Below are positions 26,137 to 34,850 of a stretch of 64,000 bases of DNA, piece by piece. Both the position numbers and the translations under genes were made by a program. Source of the DNA: Planctomycetota bacterium (GTDB taxonomy: Bacteria > Planctomycetota > UBA1135 > UBA2386); NCBI GenBank assembly GCA_020638655.1, contig JACKIC010000003.1, forward strand, positions 372,001 to 436,000, in the 5' to 3' direction. The notes under the pieces were generated by a model that had not been told where the DNA came from, did no database searches, and worked only from the letters and a program-made list of their open reading frames with translations. Position 1 is the first letter of the stretch. Every line of letters begins with the position of its first letter.

Positions 26137-27584
26137 GCACTTCCGGCGAGAACGAGGCGGTCGAGCATTGGGACGTCGTCGTGATCGGCAGCGGTCCCGC
26201 TGGCCAGAAGGCCGCCGTGCAGGCCGCCAAGGCCGGCAAGAAGGTCTGCGTGATCGAGCGTGAGGTCGGCGTCGGCGGCGCGTGTGTGCACCGCGGCACG
26301 ATCCCGAGCAAGACGCTGCGCGAGACGGCGGTGCACATGGCCGGGTTCCGCACCCGCCTGGGCCGCCACGTGCGCGTCGAACTGCCGCCCGATCTGCAGC
26401 TCGCGAGCCTCATGGACCGCATGCAGAAGGTGGTCGACGCGCACGTCGCCTACCAGAGCGCGCAGATGCGGCGCAACGGCATCGAGCAGATCCACGGCCG
26501 CGCTCGCTTCGTCGACGCCAACACCGTCGCGGTGGAGTCGGTCTACGGCAAGCGCCGGCTGCTCGGCGGCGAGTACGTCGTCATCGCCACCGGTTCGCGC
26601 CCGCGCACGCCGCCCGAGATCCCGATCGATCACGAGCACGTGCTCGACAGCGACTCGATCCTCAGCATGGCCTACCTGCCGAAGACGCTGACGGTGCTCG
26701 GCGCCGGCGTCATCGCCACCGAGTACGCGACCATCTTCGCGGCGCTCGGCGTGCACGTGACGATGATCGACCGCGGCCCGCGGCCGCTGTCGTTCCTCGA
26801 TCCGGAGATCATCGCCAAGTTCGTCGAGGACTTCGAGGGGCACTCGGGTTGCGTGTTCGTCGGCAACGCCAAGGTCGAGAGCGTGGCGTGGAACGGCATC
26901 GACGCCGTGGTCACGCGGCTCGACAACGGCTGGGAGGTCAAGTCCGACAAGCTGCTGTGCACGCTGGGCCGCGTCGCCAACGTCGAGGGCCTGGACATCG
27001 AGGCCGCCGGCCTCGGCACCAACTCGCGCGGCCACATCCCGGTCGACGCCGACTGCCGCACCTCGGTGCCGCACATCTTCGCCGTCGGCGACGTGATCGG
27101 ACCGCCCTCGCTGGCCTCGACGTCGATGGAGCAGGGCCGCCGCGCGATGCGCTGCGCGCTCGGTCTGCCGCTCGGCGCCGGCAGCGAGGTGATCCCGAGC
27201 GGCATCTACACGATTCCCGAGATCGCCTCGGTCGGCATCAGCGAGCAGGAGGCCACCGAGCGGCACGGCAGCTGCCTCGTCGGTCGCGCGCAGTTCCGCG
27301 AGCTGGCGCGCGGCCAGATCTCGAGCTCGGCCGAGGGCATGCTCAAGCTGGTGGTCGAGAACGGCTCGCTGCGCATCCTCGGCTGTCAGATCGTCGGCGA
27401 GGGCGCGACCGAGCTGATCCACCTGGCGCAGATGGCGCTGATGACCGGCTTCGACGTCGGCATGTTCGTCGAGAAGATCTTCAACTTCCCGACGCTCGCC
27501 GAGGCCTATCGCGTCGCCGCGCTCGACGTACTCGAGCAGGTCGGGCAGGGCGCGTGCTCCGTGGTGCCGGCCCCGGTCATCTGA
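26133..27584 (+). CDS. sthA: Soluble pyridine nucleotide transhydrogenase (SthA)
   Basis: 483 residues. The FAD motif 'GSGPAG' is at 19-24, the NAD(P) motif is 'TVLGAGVIATEYA' near 190, and the second FAD motif is 'IFAVGDVIGPPSL'. The fold is that of the dihydrolipoamide dehydrogenase family, but the redox disulfide is missing: C51 is kept while the partner position is Thr56 ('CVHRGTIPSK'). This loss is the hallmark of SthA, which moves hydride between NADPH and NAD+. The C-terminal dimerisation domain is complete. It overlaps the HDOD gene at the start and the convergent ChaN-like gene by 8 bases at the end. Confidence 0.92.
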   Translation: MSTSGENEAVEHWDVVVIGSGPAGQKAAVQAAKAGKKVCVIEREVGVGGACVHRGTIPSKTLRETAVHMAGFRTRLGRHVRVELPPDLQLASLMDRMQKVVDAHVAYQSAQMRRNGIEQIHGRARFVDANTVAVESVYGKRRLLGGEYVVIATGSRPRTPPEIPIDHEHVLDSDSILSMAYLPKTLTVLGAGVIATEYATIFAALGVHVTMIDRGPRPLSFLDPEIIAKFVEDFEGHSGCVFVGNAKVESVAWNGIDAVVTRLDNGWEVKSDKLLCTLGRVANVEGLDIEAAGLGTNSRGHIPVDADCRTSVPHIFAVGDVIGPPSLASTSMEQGRRAMRCALGLPLGAGSEVIPSGIYTIPEIASVGISEQEATERHGSCLVGRAQFRELARGQISSSAEGMLKLVVENGSLRILGCQIVGEGATELIHLAQMALMTGFDVGMFVEKIFNFPTLAEAYRVAALDVLEQVGQGACSVVPAPVI

Positions 27585-28356
27585 CCGGCTCGCCGCCGAA
27601 CAGCTCCGCGAACCACCACAAGCCGCCGCCGCTGCGCACCAGCCGGCCTTGGCCGCGCGGCGAACGCGCCGCCAAGGCGGGCGGCGGCTCTCCGCCGAGC
27701 GCGACGGCAGGCAGGCCGGTGCGGCGCACCAGATCGCCTTCGCCGAGCAGGTGCGCCTGGCCGACGACGACGACGACCAGCGCCTGCGGGTCCGACGCCG
27801 CGAGCGCCGCGAGGCGCGACGCCATCGCCGCGTCGCGCCGCGCCAGGGGTGGCCGCGGGGTCGGCTCGAGGCCGACGAGACGCCAGCCGTGCCGCCGCGC
27901 GGTGGTGCACAGGCTGCGGTAGTACCACGGGTCGAGGTCGCGGTCGTCGAGCCACGAGCCGGCCCAGCGCTGCAGGCAACGGTCGGTCAGCTCCTGCAGG
28001 GTCAGGCGGTCGTCGAGGAAGGCGTCGACGTCGCGCTGGTCCTGCACGCCGAGCGCCTCGAGCACCAGCACCACGCGCCGCGGCGATCGGGCGAGTTGTT
28101 CGAGCAGGTTGCCGTGCAGCGCGTGCAGACGGGTGCTGCGGTGATGGTCGCCGAGCCACAGCACGCGCGCGTCATCGACAGCCGCGAGCAGTTCCTTCGG
28201 GCTGCAGGTCGCCTCGACGGTGTCGCCGACGGCGTCGTCGAACGCGCGGCGGTAGCGCGCGAGGTGTTCGGGCACCGGCTGCTGCCAGACGAATTCCGCA
28301 GGGGAACAGGACGCCGCGAGCAGCAGCCACGGCATGATGTTCGGTCGAGATTCCAT
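27577..28356 (-). CDS. ChaN-family (heme-binding/iron-regulated) lipoprotein
   Basis: 259 residues. The start 'MESRPNIMPWLLLAASC' gives a short lipoprotein signal with Cys17; a start at the inner Met (28335) would be too short to be one. The ChaN (DUF399) core follows: 'RVLWLGDHHRSTRLHALHGN', 'RVVLVLEALGVQDQRDVDAF' and 'DPQALVVVVVGQAHLLGEGD'. ChaN proteins bind heme at the outer membrane in some pathogens and share a fold with Tiki/EreA-like hydrolases. The start lies only 16 bases from the divergent elbB start, so the promoters must sit inside the opposite genes. Confidence 0.85.
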   Translation of the reverse strand: MESRPNIMPWLLLAASCSPAEFVWQQPVPEHLARYRRAFDDAVGDTVEATCSPKELLAAVDDARVLWLGDHHRSTRLHALHGNLLEQLARSPRRVVLVLEALGVQDQRDVDAFLDDRLTLQELTDRCLQRWAGSWLDDRDLDPWYYRSLCTTARRHGWRLVGLEPTPRPPLARRDAAMASRLAALAASDPQALVVVVVGQAHLLGEGDLVRRTGLPAVALGGEPPPALAARSPRGQGRLVRSGGGLWWFAELFGGEPVR

Positions 28357-28372
28357 GCGTGAGGCCACGAGT

Positions 28373-29044
28373 ATGAGCAAGCGAGTCGGCGTGATCTTGT
28401 CCGGATGCGGTTTCCTCGACGGTTCGGAGGTGCACGAGGCGGTGCTGGCCCTGATGCACCTCGACCGCCACGGCGTCGAGATCGTCTGCATGGCCCCCGA
28501 CGGCAACCAGGCCGACGTCGTCGACCACGTCGCCAAGAAACCAGTCGAGGGGGCGTCGCGCAGCATGCTCACCGAGGCCGCACGCATCGCCCGCGGGCGC
28601 ATCCAGCCCCTCGGTGAGGTCGATCCCGCGACGCTGGACGCCGTGGTGATGCCCGGCGGCTTCGGTGCAGCCAAGAACCTGTCGAACTTCGCGGTGCGCG
28701 GCGCCGCCGGCTCGGCCAACCCCGAGGTCGCGCGCGTGCTCAAGACGATGCACGCCGCCGGCAAGCCGATCGGCGCGATCTGCATCGCCCCCGCGGTGGT
28801 GGCCCTGGTGCTCGGCAAGGAGCACCCCAGGCTGACCATCGGCAACGACGCGGGCACCGCCAAGGCGATCGAGCAGCTCGGCGCCGCGCACGTCGACTGC
28901 GCCGTCACCGACTGTGTGATCGACGCCGATCGCCGCATCGTGACCACGCCCGCCTACATGTACGACGCCCGCGTGCACGAGGTCGCCCAGGGCATCGGCA
29001 AGCTCGTCGACGCCGTCGTCGGAATGATGGGGGCCGCTTCGTGA
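28373..29044 (+). CDS. elbB: Isoprenoid biosynthesis glyoxalase ElbB (DJ-1/PfpI superfamily)
   Basis: 223 residues from the ATG at 28373. The N-terminus 'VGVILSGCGFLDGSEVHEAV' and 'VVMPGGFGAAKNLSNFA' are specific to ElbB. The nucleophile is C137 in 'GAICIAPAVVALVLG', and the C-terminus 'TPAYMYDARVHEVAQGIGKL' is also typical. ElbB has glyoxalase III-like activity and is linked to isoprenoid metabolism. The stop overlaps the GTG start of the SDR gene (GTGA), so the two are coupled. Confidence 0.93.
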   Translation: MSKRVGVILSGCGFLDGSEVHEAVLALMHLDRHGVEIVCMAPDGNQADVVDHVAKKPVEGASRSMLTEAARIARGRIQPLGEVDPATLDAVVMPGGFGAAKNLSNFAVRGAAGSANPEVARVLKTMHAAGKPIGAICIAPAVVALVLGKEHPRLTIGNDAGTAKAIEQLGAAHVDCAVTDCVIDADRRIVTTPAYMYDARVHEVAQGIGKLVDAVVGMMGAAS

Positions 29045-29847
29045 AGCGCGCCGCCGCGGCGAAGGGGGCGCCGAAGGGGGCGCTGAAGGGCAAGAAGGCG
29101 CTGGTGACGGGCGGGGGCACCGGCATCGGCGCGGGCATCGCACTCGCGCTGGCGCAGGCCGGCGCCGACGTCGCCGTGCTCGGTCGGCGGCGCGCACCGC
29201 TGCAGAAGACCGTGTTGGCGATCGAAGCGGCGGGTCGCAAGGGTGTGGCCGTCACCGCCGACGTCACCGACCGCGCCGCGGTGGCCCGCGCCGTCGCACG
29301 CGCGGCCAAGGCGCTCGGCGGCCTCGACGCGCTGGTCAACAACGCCGGCGTCGGCGGCCCCAACGGCTGCGGCGTGCCGGGCCCCGACCGCTGGGACCAG
29401 ATCGTGCGCACCAACCTCGACGGCGTCTACTTCGCCACCGCGGCGGCGCTCGCGCACGTTCCCGACGGCGGCCGCATCGTCAACATCAGCTCGGTGCTCG
29501 GCCGCTTCGGCGTGCCCGGCTACACGGCCTACTGCGCCAGCAAGCACGGCGTGATCGGGTTCGGCAAGGCGCTCGCGCTCGAACTGGCGCCGCGCCAGAT
29601 CACCGTCAACACGATCTGTCCCGGCTGGGTCGACACCGAGATGGCGCACGCGGGGCTGCAGCTGATGGCCGACGGCATGGGCGTGTCGTTCGACGAGGCG
29701 CTGCGCACGGCGATGGGCAACGTGCCCCTCGGCCGCATCCTGCAGCCCGACGAGATCGGCGGCCTCGTCGTCTGGCTGTGCTCGCCGGCTGCCTGTGGCA
29801 TGACCGGGCAGGCGATCAGCCACTGCGGCGGTCAGGTGATGTGGTGA
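29041..29847 (+). CDS. Short-chain dehydrogenase/reductase (SDR)
   Basis: 268 residues from the GTG at 29041. The cofactor motif is 'TGGGTGIG' at 23-30, 'NNAG' is present, and the catalytic pair is Y164-K168 in 'YCASK' with Ser in 'NISSVLGRFG'. The first 17 residues are a Lys/Ala-rich leader with no family role. The classical SDR fold reduces or oxidises small carbonyl/alcohol substrates with NAD(P)H. The substrate cannot be read from sequence; relatives include 3-oxoacyl-ACP reductases and hydroxybutyrate dehydrogenases. It is the last gene of the elbB unit and ends 7 bases before the convergent membrane protein gene. Confidence 0.93.
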   Translation: MKRAAAAKGAPKGALKGKKALVTGGGTGIGAGIALALAQAGADVAVLGRRRAPLQKTVLAIEAAGRKGVAVTADVTDRAAVARAVARAAKALGGLDALVNNAGVGGPNGCGVPGPDRWDQIVRTNLDGVYFATAAALAHVPDGGRIVNISSVLGRFGVPGYTAYCASKHGVIGFGKALALELAPRQITVNTICPGWVDTEMAHAGLQLMADGMGVSFDEALRTAMGNVPLGRILQPDEIGGLVVWLCSPAACGMTGQAISHCGGQVMW

Positions 29848-29854
29848 GCGGCGG

Positions 29855-31501
29855 TCAGCGGTAGTCGACGGCGTGGGGTGCGTGGTCGACCGCGGCGGTC
29901 GGCGGCTGCCCGTCGACGAGCACCTCGACCGTGAACGCGCGCCACGCCTCGACCGCGACGAGCGCGACGCACACCAACAGCAGCGTGCGCGCGCGCGGCA
30001 CGCGCGGGCAGCACGCGGCGAGTCCGATCGCGACGACGGGCACGAGCAGCGCGCCCTGGCGCGCGTAGCCGAAGAACCCGGCGACGACCACGAGCTTGGT
30101 GGCGGCGACCACGAGCCAGGGCCACAGCCACGGCTCCCGGCGCAGGCGCCACAGGCCGGCGGCGGCGGTGAGCAGCACGAGCGCCCGCCAGACCTCGGGC
30201 CACCAGCCGCTCGCGACCACCATGTCCACCGCGCGCCGTTCGCCCGACAGACCGATCGGCAGGTTGTAACCGCCGAGGCCCGGTAGCGCGCCGGCTGCGG
30301 CGTGGTGCAGTTTGGTCGCGATGCGCCCGGCGCCTGCGAGCGGATCGGCGCCGAGTTCGTGCAGGCCGAGCGCGTAGCCGTGTTCGAGCGCGTGCAGGTG
30401 GGGCGGGTAGCTCAGCGCCAGCTGGCCGCCGCGCGGCAGCACGTTGCGCAGACTTGGTGGGTAGCGTTCGTCGCCGCCGGTGAGCGGCGGCGGGCGGTCG
30501 AGCGCGGCGTTCGAGAAGCCGCCGTCTGCTTCGGGCGTGTTGGCGAGGAAGAAGTTGAGGCCGCCGTAGAGGCAGACGAACGGCGTGGGCAGCGGCTCGG
30601 GCCAGCAGCCGTAGGCCTGCACGACCACGTCGAGGTCCGGCGCGGTGACCTCGCGCGCGCCGCGCACGCGTTGGGTGTCCTGCACGAAGCCGAACACGGG
30701 ACCCTGCTGGAACGCGGGCAGCGTGCGCAACCGCGCGAGCGCGTCGGCGGTCCACGGCAGGCCACCCGGCGTCGCATGGCCGGCGGGCGGCAGCGTCGGG
30801 GCGCCGGCGGTGTTGTAGTCGGCGACGAGGGCCGCGGCGTGCAACTGCCAGGGCAGCAGCGCGGCGAACGCGGCGCCGAGCGCGAGCGAGAGGCTGCGCG
30901 CGAGCTGCGGCGCGAGCTGCGGCGCGCGTTGCAGCGCGAGCACCGCGAGCAGCGCCACGAACGTCAACGTGTGTTCGGCGCGCAGCAGCACCATGGCCGC
31001 GTGCAGCAGGCCCCAGCGCAGCGCCGCAACCGCGGTAGGGGACGTGCGCAGGCGTTCTTGGTCGAACAGCGACAGCAGCAGCAGCACGAGGTAGGGGAGC
31101 TCGGAGTGCAGGCCGCTGCTCAGCAGCAGCAGCGGGGTCGCGGCGGCGCACAGCCCGCCCGTGAGCGCGGCGCGCGGTTCGCCCTGGTGGCGGCGCAGCA
31201 GCAAGAACAGCAGCGGCGCGACGGTCGCGCCGAGCGCGGCGAACAACAGGCGCAGGTGCCACGCGGTCGCCGGGTCGCCGTTCCACAGCGTCGAGACGAG
31301 CCACTGCATGCCGGGCGGGCGCAGCGGCAGGCGCAGCAGTTCGTCGGGCACGCCTTGCGCGGTCTTGGTGGCGAGCTCCTGCCAGAGCGGTGCGTCGCCC
31401 TGGAAGGCGACGTCCCAGGCCATGGCGCGATCGGGGGCGCCGAGCCAGAAGCACAGCCGCAGGGCGAGCCCGAACACGAACAGGACCAGGGCCGTGCGCA
31501 C
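29855..31501 (-). CDS. GT39/ArnT-like polytopic membrane glycosyltransferase (putative)
   Basis: 548 residues from the GTG at 31501, with about ten TM helices. The first loop after TM1 carries 'WDVAFQGDAPLWQEL', in the position of the acidic catalytic loop of GT-C enzymes, and 'LPLRPPGMQWLVSTLW' is typical of the GT39/PMT_2 group. Such enzymes use lipid-linked sugars outside the inner membrane. The acceptor is unknown. It ends close to the convergent SDR gene, and a hairpin lies between its start and the protease gene upstream. Confidence 0.72.
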   Translation of the reverse strand: MRTALVLFVFGLALRLCFWLGAPDRAMAWDVAFQGDAPLWQELATKTAQGVPDELLRLPLRPPGMQWLVSTLWNGDPATAWHLRLLFAALGATVAPLLFLLLRRHQGEPRAALTGGLCAAATPLLLLSSGLHSELPYLVLLLLSLFDQERLRTSPTAVAALRWGLLHAAMVLLRAEHTLTFVALLAVLALQRAPQLAPQLARSLSLALGAAFAALLPWQLHAAALVADYNTAGAPTLPPAGHATPGGLPWTADALARLRTLPAFQQGPVFGFVQDTQRVRGAREVTAPDLDVVVQAYGCWPEPLPTPFVCLYGGLNFFLANTPEADGGFSNAALDRPPPLTGGDERYPPSLRNVLPRGGQLALSYPPHLHALEHGYALGLHELGADPLAGAGRIATKLHHAAAGALPGLGGYNLPIGLSGERRAVDMVVASGWWPEVWRALVLLTAAAGLWRLRREPWLWPWLVVAATKLVVVAGFFGYARQGALLVPVVAIGLAACCPRVPRARTLLLVCVALVAVEAWRAFTVEVLVDGQPPTAAVDHAPHAVDYR

Positions 31502-31520
31502 GCGCGCACCATAACGAAGC

Positions 31521-31551
31521 GGGGCAGCCGGGCCAAAGGCGCGGCTGCCCC
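31521..31551 (-). terminator. Hairpin terminator after the protease gene
   Basis: GGGGCAGCCG (31521-31530) pairs perfectly with CGGCTGCCCC (31542-31551) around an 11-base loop, 31 bases after the protease stop. On the minus strand it is followed by a weakly T-rich 'cttcgttat' rather than a clean U run, so the assignment is moderate. Confidence 0.55.
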
Positions 31552-31581
31552 ACGGGTCTTTCGCGAAGATCGCCTAGGCGA

Positions 31582-34500
31582 TCACGGCGTCTGCGTGAAC
31601 AGGTTGAACCACTGGTTCGACGTGATCAGGTTGGTGTAGGTCGCGTCGAACGTGACCACCTGGCTGAACCACGTCAGGCCGACCGTGGTGTTGATCAGCG
31701 GCGCGCCGAACGACGCGGTGAAGTCGCCGCTGGCGTTGCTGACGTCGCCGAGCACGAAGTAGTTGCCGCCGACGAACACCGGGGGCACGTTCGGGATCAG
31801 CGTCGGGCCGCTGGTGTCGCCGATGGCGAGCGCGAAGATCGTCGTCGGACCCGGGGTGTGGATCGCGATGTTGATCGGCGTGGTCTGCGCGGCCTGCTCG
31901 GGCGTCATCATCAGGGTCGCTTCGAGCGGCGCCGTGTAGCGCGTGCCGAGCTCGACGTCGTCGATGTTCCAGCCGCCGAGCTGCAGGCCGCCGTCGCTCT
32001 TGAGGCGCCACTCGATCTGCACGACCGGGTTGTTGTCGGCCATCGGGATCGCGTATTCGACCGACTGCCACGAGGTGTCGACCAGGTGACCGTTCTGTGG
32101 GTTCTGCCAGACCTGGATGCCGTTGACGAACAGCGTCGCCTGGTCGTAGATGCCCTCTTCGACGGTCAGCCAGCGCTTGAAGCGCAGCGTCATGCCGGTG
32201 CGACCCGAGCAGTTGATGACCGGCGAGCGCAGGTAGTTCTCGACGTTGGCCGCGTAGGCGCCGTTCCAGTTGGTGGTGCCGATGGTGTTGCCGAGGTCGT
32301 TGCCGTAGACGTTCGTGCCCGAGTAGGCGTTCTGCGGATCGGCCCAGAACACGCTCTGGCTGGTGCCCGAGCGGCCGTTGGGGTCACCGACCTGCCAGTC
32401 GTTCTGCGCCAGCACCTGGGCGCTGGTCCAGCCGGACAGGGCGCCGTCGAAGTTCTCGCTCCAGAAGCCCACGAACGGGCCCGTGGGCGCGACGCTGACG
32501 ACGTAGGAGTACTCGCCGCTCTCGGGCGAGCGCACGGTGACGTTGCTGCTGTGGTCGGCCTCGATGTGGTAGCTGATCGAGCCGCTCATGATCGCGGGCA
32601 GCACGGCTTCGTAGCCGTTGACGAAGCCGTTGGGCTTCATGTTGCGGACCTGCGGGCCGTTGCCGGCGTCGTAGTGCAACCGCACGGCGGTGATGCTGCC
32701 GCTCGTGACCGCCGCGGCGAACGCGGCGACCTTGCGCGGCACGAGTCGCGCCGAGGTGTTGCCCAGCGCCGTGTGCTGGATCGAGGCGATCTGGATCACC
32801 GGGTAGGGCATGCCCTTGGCGATCGCGGCGGCGCTCAGTTCGTTGTAGTGCGGCACGCCGTTGGCGAGGTTGCCGTCGTCGTCGTCGGCGATGAACACCT
32901 CACGCACGGCGTCGGCCTGGTTGGTGGCGTCGGCGACGATCGAGCTGATCACGATGTCGTCGGAGATCGCCACGGCCTGCGGGGTGCCGTAGGTGTTGCG
33001 CAGGTTCTGACGCAGGCGCCAGGCGAACCCCATCCAGATCTCGCCGGCGGCGTGCACCTCGGTCTGGCTGCCGTACATCTTGGTGTTGTTGCCGCTGCGC
33101 AGCGCGACGCCCTGCGTCTGGAAGCCCTGCCCGAGGTTGGGGCTGTCGACCAGATACATGCCGATGATGTCGCCCCAGCCCTCGCTGAGCCCGTCGCCGG
33201 AGGAGTTGCTGATGCCGCCGAAGCGGTCGTCGAGGCCGTGGCCCCACTCGTGGCTGATCACGGTCGAGAACGCCGTGTTCGCGCAGTTGCCGCCGGCATT
33301 GTAGAAGTTGATCGTGTTGTTCGTGTAGTACGCGTTGCACGTCGACGCGATGTTCACGCGCGGGCTGATGCCGCTGATCGTGTTCATCGCCGACTGGTTG
33401 CTCGGCACGTTCATGTCGAGGATCGAGCGCACCCATTCGTTGGTGCGGTCGACCCAGTAGGCCGTGGTCGTGTGCGCGGCCTCGTTGGTCGTCGCCGCCG
33501 CGGTCAGCAGTTGCAGCGTGGCGTTGACGCCGGGCTGCACGGTGACGCTGGCGCTCGGCGCGTTGGCGCCCGTGATCGGTGCGTAGTGCGTGCCGTCGAG
33601 CGAGGTCAGCGAGACCGTCACCGGGGCGGCGATGTCGATCGTGAACTCACCGTTCTGATCCGTGGTGCGGGTGCCGACGCCGGGCACGTTGACGACCACG
33701 CCCTGCAGCGGCGTGTTGACCAGGGCGCTGTAGGCGTCGTTGCCGGTGCGCGTCCACGCCGACACCGTGACGATCGTCGGCACCGGCAGCAGCGCCTCGC
33801 TCGGGGGGCCGGCGAGCTCGCGGCGGTTGACGCCGTGGTGCGAGTTCATGCAGTTGGGCATGCCGCACTCGTGCTTGTCGTTCTCGTAGCGCAGCACCGC
33901 GCCGGTCTGCGCGTCGACGTAGTAGCGGCCGATGGGGCCCTGGCCGTTGCGGTCGACGTTGCTGACCGGGATCTCCCAGGCCAGGAAGAACGGGGCCTCG
34001 TCGGCCGCGTTGATGTCGCCCCAGATCACCAGGCGCGGCTGCGCGACCGCCGGCTGCGGCGCGCCCGTCGGCGTGCCGGCGCGGTTCCACGCGATCGCCT
34101 CGGCGACCTGCTGCGCGACCGCGGGGTTGGTGTTGAAGTTCGCCGGGATCGGCCAGGCGCGGCTGCCCAGCATCGCGATCACGCCGCTCATGTTGATGCG
34201 CACGTCGGCGCGACCCTCGATCACGGGCAGGCCGTTGAAGAACTGGTCGAAGGTGAACGACCAGGTCCGGCCCATGCGCGCGCCGATGATCTCGCGGAAC
34301 TCCGAGGTCCCCAACCCCAGCATGTCGTGGTAGGTATTCAGCGCCGCGAGTGCGTGGCGCCGCGCCTCGACGAGCGTGTTCTCGCGCCAGTCGGCGATGC
34401 GCAGGCCGGTGCCGTAGATCGCGCTGGGCGTGACCGTGGCCGGGTGCCATTGCGCGGTCCACCGGCCGCCGTTGGCCTGCTCCGCGTTCAGGAAGTCGCG

Positions 34501-34647
34501 GTACGCGGTCTTGGCGTGGATCGCCTTGGCCGCCGCCTGCTGTGCCGCATCCGTCCGGGACGGTTGCGTTGGTTCCTGCTGAGCTGTGGTGTGAAGGGCG
34601 AGGGAAGAGACGGCGAGCGAGAGGCTCGCGAGGGCGAACAAGCGCAT
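31582..34647 (-). CDS. Secreted M36 (fungalysin)-like zinc metalloprotease
   Basis: 1021 residues from the ATG at 34647. The signal peptide ends 'ALHTTAQ'. An FTP-like inhibitory propeptide is visible ('TWSFTFDQFFNGLPVIEGRA'). A carboxypeptidase-regulatory-like insert ('VVVNVPGVGTRTTDQNGEF') precedes the catalytic part. The zinc site is HEWGH at 466-470 with the third ligand E489 in 'LSEGWGD', matching the fungalysin spacing. The C-terminal half is beta-rich ('ENFDGALSGW' begins a jelly-roll-like domain). The last ~90 residues contain the module shared with four other exported proteins (Gln996 in 'VGLTWFSQVVTFD'). It probably degrades extracellular protein. A good promoter lies at 34740-34767. 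Confidence 0.87.
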   Translation of the reverse strand: MRLFALASLSLAVSSLALHTTAQQEPTQPSRTDAAQQAAAKAIHAKTAYRDFLNAEQANGGRWTAQWHPATVTPSAIYGTGLRIADWRENTLVEARRHALAALNTYHDMLGLGTSEFREIIGARMGRTWSFTFDQFFNGLPVIEGRADVRINMSGVIAMLGSRAWPIPANFNTNPAVAQQVAEAIAWNRAGTPTGAPQPAVAQPRLVIWGDINAADEAPFFLAWEIPVSNVDRNGQGPIGRYYVDAQTGAVLRYENDKHECGMPNCMNSHHGVNRRELAGPPSEALLPVPTIVTVSAWTRTGNDAYSALVNTPLQGVVVNVPGVGTRTTDQNGEFTIDIAAPVTVSLTSLDGTHYAPITGANAPSASVTVQPGVNATLQLLTAAATTNEAAHTTTAYWVDRTNEWVRSILDMNVPSNQSAMNTISGISPRVNIASTCNAYYTNNTINFYNAGGNCANTAFSTVISHEWGHGLDDRFGGISNSSGDGLSEGWGDIIGMYLVDSPNLGQGFQTQGVALRSGNNTKMYGSQTEVHAAGEIWMGFAWRLRQNLRNTYGTPQAVAISDDIVISSIVADATNQADAVREVFIADDDDGNLANGVPHYNELSAAAIAKGMPYPVIQIASIQHTALGNTSARLVPRKVAAFAAAVTSGSITAVRLHYDAGNGPQVRNMKPNGFVNGYEAVLPAIMSGSISYHIEADHSSNVTVRSPESGEYSYVVSVAPTGPFVGFWSENFDGALSGWTSAQVLAQNDWQVGDPNGRSGTSQSVFWADPQNAYSGTNVYGNDLGNTIGTTNWNGAYAANVENYLRSPVINCSGRTGMTLRFKRWLTVEEGIYDQATLFVNGIQVWQNPQNGHLVDTSWQSVEYAIPMADNNPVVQIEWRLKSDGGLQLGGWNIDDVELGTRYTAPLEATLMMTPEQAAQTTPINIAIHTPGPTTIFALAIGDTSGPTLIPNVPPVFVGGNYFVLGDVSNASGDFTASFGAPLINTTVGLTWFSQVVTFDATYTNLITSNQWFNLFTQTP

Positions 34648-34739
34648 GAGGGATTTGCCTTTCGGGGCTGGCGGAACGGCGCCGTGGGGAGCGGCGCACC
34701 GGTCCGGACGCAGGTCCATTCCGGAGGGCAGGCCAGGGA

Positions 34740-34767
34740 AGTATTGGATGATTCGACGCCCTGTCAA
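34740..34767 (-). promoter_or_regulatory. Sigma-70-type promoter for the protease gene
   Basis: On the minus strand a perfect TTGACA (34762-34767) is followed after 16 bases by AATACT (34740-34745), a 4-of-6 match to TATAAT. Transcription would start about 85 bases before the protease ATG. It is the only perfect -35 box I found in a gap of the window. Confidence 0.55.
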
Positions 34768-34850
34768 CCGCAGAGGGTTCCGCGCGGTCTCGATCTGGGG
34801 CAGGGTTCGCAGTCATCCGCAGAGGCGTAAGCCCCTGCCCCCGCCGCGGC

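Noticed and set aside
31390..34830. Plus-strand open frame of 1146 codons
   Set aside because: Shadow of the M36-like protease gene, which has a signal peptide, zinc site and promoter on the other strand.
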